Positions 13,118 through 16,939 of a stretch of 16,939 bases of DNA are shown one piece after another; the stretch's first letter is position 1, and each line of letters begins with the position of its first letter. The notes under the pieces were generated by a model that was not told where the DNA came from, searched no databases, and worked only from the letters and a program-made list of their open reading frames with translations. The position numbers and the translations under genes are program-made. Source of the DNA: an uncultured Eubacteriales bacterium. Its GTDB lineage: Bacteria > Bacillota > Clostridia > Peptostreptococcales > Anaerovoracaceae. The stretch is taken from NCBI GenBank assembly GCA_910585135.1, contig CAJUEB010000027.1:1-16939 (forward strand), in the 5' to 3' direction.

Positions 13118-15466
13118 CTATTTGGCAACCAAGAGCTTCATTCCTTCCGATAGCGGCTTCTGCGGGTCAATCTGATTTAATTCAGCTAACATATTCATAT
13201 CGCTTTTGTATTTTTTTGCCACATCCCAGAGCGTATCGCCTGCCCCCACGACGTATAGAGCCATGGAGATTCGGCGGGCTGGTTCTTTTGTTTCTACAAA
13301 GCACAGGTTTTCTAGGCTCTTAAAAGTTTCCTTGCCGAGCGCCCAGATGTTGAGTGATATGCTGGCGTTGATTTCCATCTGGCGGCTGTTTATTTCATCG
13401 AACCAGAATTCCTTCAGTTCGGAAGAAATGCAAAGTGTCACATCTTCTGCTGCTGACGGCATTTCCAAGGATCCGCGCAGGGGGATGGAATTTTCGATTA
13501 GGAACGGCGTGTTTTCTTCGTCCAGTGCAAGAATTTTCACGGGCATTGTTCCTTCGATGATAATTCTGTCGCGTTCAAGATGTCCTTCGATGGAAGCGAT
13601 ATGGCAGCTTCCGCAGAGCAGGGTCTCAGGCTTCTTATCGGTTTCTCCGGGGGCGATCACTTCGCGGGCGGATATTTCGCCGATTACGGTATCGATGATT
13701 GCGGATAAGGCTTGGGTATTGATGTCGAATTTAATTTCACTGTTTTTATGGTAGGCGTCGCGGGCGATCGGGATCTCTTGGTTTTTGTAACCTTGTATCA
13801 ATGTCGTTACTTGCCCATGTAAGAGAAATTTATTATGGCTCTCTATTTTAATTTTAAGGTTATTGCCACGGAACGTGATTTTCATCCGGTCGGTATCCGC
13901 GCTATCGTCTATCCTTACAAATTGTGTAAAGTCGGTTTTATTCATGGTGCAGCTGAGCTTTTGCTCTCCGTCTTTTTCTCCCAGATATAAGATCTGGGAA
14001 TGAATGGATGCGTTTATAACCAGCTTGCCGGAGGTGATCTGCCTGTGGGTTTCCACGATGCGGATTGATTCCTTCAATATTTTTATCGGTGCGGGCTGTT
14101 CTTCCCTGCAATTGATTTCCTGTGAAATTTCTGTCGTCTCATCGGTTTCAAAGTCCAGCCCGGTCACGCAGATATGCCCGTCTGATTGTACCAGGTTTGG
14201 ATCATCAGAGCCGCTAAAGACCATGAGTTCTTTTTTGGCGATTTCTGTAAAGGTGATCAGGAGCTGCCCACGGGCGATGAATTTTCGTTCATTTATCATT
14301 TCAGCCGATATGTTTTTAATGGTGACGATTACCCGGAAATCGTCGCCTTCTGCCTTATCCCAGCATTTGTCTGTCTTAAATGCGATGGAGGATTTGACTA
14401 CATCGACTGGGCTGTCAGCGTCTGGTGCTGGCTTGTAAACGGTGTAAAGAATGATATCCCCGGATACGGAGTCGCTTTTTTCATAACTATTTTTAGTAGG
14501 CTGGGTTAAATCTACCCGGCCTTCCGCAAAGAGAATGGATTCCATGTCCGGCATGGTGTCTGGAACTAACAGCGATTCTTCAAATGGCAGGATATATTCT
14601 TGTTGTCCCCATATATTTTGGATGCTTCGTTTATCGTATTTAGGCGTTTTATCAAAAGGTGTGGTTTTGGCGAAGGCTGGTTGTGTTGAATTTGCCGGGT
14701 TTATTAGGTGTGGCGGGGTTGCTGGATTTGCTGGGGTTGCCAAGGCTGCTGCCTTTTCGCCGGACTGTGCGGAAACAAGTGATGGGTTGCTTGCCTGCTT
14801 CGCAGAGATATCTGGTGCGCCAGATTTCCCGGAAACGGTTGTTTGCTTGCTTGGCTGTAGCGGATTCGTTCTCTGTCTGAAATCAGGCTCTGGAGCTAAA
14901 TTCTGTTGCGAATCGGCTGGGTATTGCTGTTGAGGTGATTGCGTTGATTGCGCTGGGTTCGCTGGTTGCTCGGATTGTGGCGGAGCTGCTTGCGATTTAG
15001 ACTGTGGCAGTGTTCCACGTTGTCCGGGTTGTGTCTGCCGTTCCGATTGTGCTGCTTGCTCTGGCTGATGTGTTTGTGCTGCTTGCGTTGATTGCTCTGG
15101 CTGATTTGCCTTTGCAGGAGCTGTCTGTGCTTTGCCGGACTGTGCCAAGCGATCTGTTTGCGTGGAAGCAGGTGTTTGTTCGCTTGCTTGCGAAGCGTTG
15201 TCTGCTTTTGCAAAGGCAGGAGCTTGCTTGCCGGGCTGTGGTGATTGTGTCGTCTGTGCAGGCTGTTGTGCCATTTGTGCTGAACGGGCGCTTGCAGAGC
15301 GGCTAGGCCCTGATTCAGGCGTTGTCCTTTGATTGGCTATGGAGTCGGTGGGCATTTCCTCCGCCGATTCTAAATTTACGTCCACATATTGAAGCGGTTC
15401 TTCTTGTGGGCCGGCTGCGGAGCGCTGCGGGCCTACCGGCAAATTATCATAAGGGGATGTAGTCAT
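13118..15466 (-). CDS. sipL: SipL-like spore coat morphogenesis protein (DUF3794 + LysM) with long Q/A/P/S-rich N-terminus
   Basis: 782 residues. SipL of C. difficile is a mother-cell protein that binds SpoIVA through its LysM domain and is needed to localise the coat around the forespore. Here residues from about 276 to 735 show the all-beta DUF3794 pattern, opening with a segment around QEYILPFEESLLVPDTMP. Residues 738-782 are a LysM domain (YVVGAGDTLWDVAKKY...). ATG at 15466 follows AAGGAGG with 8-base spacing. The first 275 residues are low-complexity, rich in Gln, Ala, Pro and Ser, with recurring QPEQ, QAAQ and QSEQPAN-like words and no recognisable domain. This extension is unusual to my knowledge and looks repeat-generated. 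The neighbouring spoIIR supports a sporulation role; SigE control is expected from the family but no convincing SigE promoter was identified. Confidence 0.88.
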   Translation of the reverse strand: MTTSPYDNLPVGPQRSAAGPQEEPLQYVDVNLESAEEMPTDSIANQRTTPESGPSRSASARSAQMAQQPAQTTQSPQPGKQAPAFAKADNASQASEQTPASTQTDRLAQSGKAQTAPAKANQPEQSTQAAQTHQPEQAAQSERQTQPGQRGTLPQSKSQAAPPQSEQPANPAQSTQSPQQQYPADSQQNLAPEPDFRQRTNPLQPSKQTTVSGKSGAPDISAKQASNPSLVSAQSGEKAAALATPANPATPPHLINPANSTQPAFAKTTPFDKTPKYDKRSIQNIWGQQEYILPFEESLLVPDTMPDMESILFAEGRVDLTQPTKNSYEKSDSVSGDIILYTVYKPAPDADSPVDVVKSSIAFKTDKCWDKAEGDDFRVIVTIKNISAEMINERKFIARGQLLITFTEIAKKELMVFSGSDDPNLVQSDGHICVTGLDFETDETTEISQEINCREEQPAPIKILKESIRIVETHRQITSGKLVINASIHSQILYLGEKDGEQKLSCTMNKTDFTQFVRIDDSADTDRMKITFRGNNLKIKIESHNKFLLHGQVTTLIQGYKNQEIPIARDAYHKNSEIKFDINTQALSAIIDTVIGEISAREVIAPGETDKKPETLLCGSCHIASIEGHLERDRIIIEGTMPVKILALDEENTPFLIENSIPLRGSLEMPSAAEDVTLCISSELKEFWFDEINSRQMEINASISLNIWALGKETFKSLENLCFVETKEPARRISMALYVVGAGDTLWDVAKKYKSDMNMLAELNQIDPQKPLSEGMKLLVAK

Positions 15467-15619
15467 CTATTGCGACCTCCTTTTCGTTTTCCTCATATAA
15501 GGTATTCTGTGAAAAGAGGGTTTATGCATTTTCCTGGTAATAATTTGTAAGAATCAAAAGCGATATTTTAGGAGGATTTTTAGGAAATGATATTTCCAGA
15601 TTTGAATTGATCCGTATCG

Positions 15620-15895
15620 GATTCTCTGAAATTTTTTTAAAATCGGTTTTTTAGAGAAAATGAGGAGTTTTGGCAGTTAATTTTTATGCAAAGGGCAGTT
15701 TTTCTCTTGATTGATATGATTTTCTTTAAAATAAGAGAAAAACAGGGGTGAATTTCTCTAGAAATTCCCTTTCAAAAAATTTTCAGAGAATCGTCCCTGT
15801 GTTGATGCGATATTGCTGCGTTTTCTGCCTGTTTTGCCGCTGATTGTATACGAAATTCTCTTAAAACAGCAGTTTTACGCCAAAGCAAGAGAAAC
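15620..15895. repeat. Array of four TTCTCT/AGAGAA hairpins upstream of sipL
   Basis: TTCTCT and AGAGAA alternate strictly: 15622/15653, 15702/15734, 15754/15785 and 15856/15888 (start positions). The arm-to-arm distances are 31, 32, 31 and 32 bases. The pairing extends beyond the core in each. The second is an 11-bp perfect stem GTTTTTCTCTT/AAGAGAAAAAC, and the third adds GAAA/TTTC. In addition, GATTCTCTGAAATTTTTT (15620-15637) is inversely repeated at 15774-15792 with one extra base. No gene lies in 15467-16228; a palindrome GGAAAT-gat-ATTTCC is at 15583-15597. Confidence 0.6.
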
Positions 15896-15934
15896 GAAAC
15901 GAGAAGGTGTAGCGAATAAATTCGTGCCATTATG

Positions 15935-15970
15935 AAAAGAGCGCATCATTAAAATAATTACGATGCGCTC
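15935..15970 (-). terminator. Intrinsic terminator downstream of the GntR gene
   Basis: GAGCGCATC (15939-15947) and GATGCGCTC (15962-15970) form a perfect 9-bp stem. On the - strand it is followed by TTTTC; on the + strand by CTTGGTTTTTT, so it may work both ways. It lies about 260 bp after the regulator's stop. Confidence 0.7.
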
Positions 15971-16215
15971 CTTGGTTTTTTGTGTAAATTTCTCTTTTTC
16001 TTTGCAGTACCGCTCTTTTGTATGTGCTTTTTTCTGGTCGCAACCTTGGTTTTTATGTGTTACAAGTTTTTGCTGCGGTTCTGTTTTTTTATATGATTTT
16101 TTCGTGGATTGTACGATTTTTTGTACACAGTGCAATCTTTCTGATATAGTATAGTTTTTCGCCTAATCTGCGTATCGTTTAATCTTTTTGCACATAGCGC
16201 AGCTTCTTGCACACA
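15971..16215 (-). repeat. Degenerate short repeats in the 3' flank of the GntR gene
   Basis: CCTTGGTTTTTTGTGT (from 15970) recurs as CCTTGGTTTTTATGTGT near 16043. Just after the stop, on the - strand, GGCTGTGTGCAAGAA is followed by CGCTATGTGCAAAAA and later CTGTGTACAAAAAA. The stretch is strongly T-rich on the + strand. A lysine-rich open frame (15875-16135, - strand) has only a TTG start and no good ribosome-binding site and is not accepted as a gene. Confidence 0.4.
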
Positions 16216-16228
16216 GCCTCTAAAATCC

Positions 16229-16900
16229 CTATCGGTGTTTTTGTTGTACGCCTTCTTTGATAATCAATTCCTTGAGCCTGTCGATGTGTATATCGGCGGC
16301 ATCCCTGGCGGCATCCGCATCGCCGCTTTCAATCGCTTCTAAAATGACCTTATGTTCCTCTGGCATATTTTCCGCCCGTCTAAAATTATCGTAATATATG
16401 TATCGGAAACGAAGCACCAGCTCTTGCAGCTGTTCGATCATCTGTACCAGTGTCTTATTATTGCAGGATTCCACGATGATGCGGTGAAATCTGGTATCGT
16501 ATTTTATCATGTTTTCCATGCTGCCTTCTTTGACGGCAGCGTTGTATTTGGCGGAAACCTCTTTAAGGTCAGCCATTTGCTCTGGCTTCATTCTGGAAGC
16601 GGCAAAGTAGGCTGCCAGACCTTCCATGTTTTGGCGTACCTCTAGGATCTCCACCATATCCTCGGTGGAGATCTGTGATGCGTAAGCACCACGTCTGGGT
16701 TCGATGGTAACGAGGCCTTCTTTTTCCAGCTTTCGGATCGCTTCCCGGATTGGTGTCCTGCTGACACCGATTTCTTTGGCAAGCTCTACTTCCATCATGC
16801 GTGTACCAGGAACAATTGCGCCTGTCAGTATCTGCATTTTCAATTCTTCGTATACCATTTCCCTAAGCGGTCTATGGTTTTGGATATCAAAATTCAACAT
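16229..16900 (-). CDS. GntR-family regulator, FadR (FCD) subfamily
   Basis: 223 residues. The N-terminal winged helix includes ELAKEIGVSRTPIREAIRKL (39-58) and the wing EGLVTIEPRRGAYAS (61-75). The C-terminal all-helical FCD ligand domain keeps its metal-site residues D135, H139 (DTRFH), H183 and H205, typical of members that bind a metal and a small organic acid. Ligand and targets are unknown. ATG at 16900 is preceded by GGGGTG with suitable spacing. The gene is complete; only 39 bp of its upstream region is in the window. It is transcribed toward sipL but separated by 762 bp with a terminator, so it is probably a separate unit. Confidence 0.92.
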   Translation of the reverse strand: MLNFDIQNHRPLREMVYEELKMQILTGAIVPGTRMMEVELAKEIGVSRTPIREAIRKLEKEGLVTIEPRRGAYASQISTEDMVEILEVRQNMEGLAAYFAASRMKPEQMADLKEVSAKYNAAVKEGSMENMIKYDTRFHRIIVESCNNKTLVQMIEQLQELVLRFRYIYYDNFRRAENMPEEHKVILEAIESGDADAARDAADIHIDRLKELIIKEGVQQKHR

Positions 16901-16939
16901 AAATTCACCCCATTTTAAAGACCCAAATCGGTTTCTGTT

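Noticed and set aside
14535..15332. Several + strand frames opposite the sipL N-terminus
   Set aside because: They are shadows of the Q/A/P/S-rich codons of the - strand gene, with no start signals.
15875..16135. Lysine-rich 86-codon frame on the - strand
   Set aside because: TTG start, weak ribosome-binding site, overlaps the GntR terminator and hairpin region, and the composition follows from a T-rich repeat.
16118..16152. TTGTAC and TATAGT as a + strand promoter for a small RNA
   Set aside because: Spacing of about 18 bp is acceptable, but nothing recognisable is transcribed from it and it would run antisense to gntR; not enough support.

Overview
The window looks like chromosomal DNA from an anaerobic, endospore-forming member of the Clostridia. 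The evidence is a spoIIR homologue next to a sipL-like gene (DUF3794 + LysM), a leucine operon under a T-box leader, strong AGGAGG ribosome-binding sites and SigA-type promoters. The exact genus cannot be read from the sequence.

Layout. (1) 1-2046, + strand: the 3' part of an FtsX/MacB-type ABC transporter permease, cut by the window edge. (2) 2047-3430: a 1.4-kb non-coding leader region. It holds a dispersed inverted-repeat element (copy A), a hairpin, a strong promoter, a leucine-type T-box with its terminator, and a 30-bp degenerate tandem repeat. (3) 3431-9320, + strand: leuA, leuC, leuD and leuB. Together they encode the route from 2-oxoisovalerate to 2-oxoisocaproate and are very probably one T-box-controlled operon. 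The spacers are unusually long (634, 359 and 370 bp) and filled with locus-specific degenerate tandem repeats. In at least leuA, leuC and leuB the first repeat unit is the 3' end of the gene itself. (4) 9321-10376: leuB-derived repeats, copy B of the dispersed element, another short tandem repeat, a possible terminator, and the promoter of a regulator gene. (5) 10377-10775, + strand: an Rrf2-family regulator with an IscR-like cysteine set. It has no ATG, GTG or TTG start at the expected place and apparently starts at AUU. (6) 10843-12035: a terminator, a short group II intron-like relic and, on the - strand, an EamA/DMT transporter. (7) 12036-15466, - strand: a symmetric inverted repeat, spoIIR, and a long sipL-like gene with a Q/A/P/S-rich N-terminal extension. 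(8) 15467-16228: an array of four TTCTCT...AGAGAA hairpins and a terminator, followed by a - strand GntR/FadR-type regulator gene at 16229-16900.

How the genes work together. Uncharged tRNA-Leu should release the T-box terminator and allow transcription of leuACDB. On the - strand, SipL (spore-coat assembly in the mother cell) and SpoIIR (forespore signal that triggers SigE activation) form a sporulation pair.

The most unusual theme is non-coding. Almost every 3' flank carries its own decayed short tandem array, whose sequence is private to that locus. Two related elements with 17-bp terminal inverted repeats bracket the leu operon in direct orientation, and a regularly spaced hairpin array lies upstream of sipL. 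All repeat and structure calls were made by eye; no alignment, folding or database search was run.
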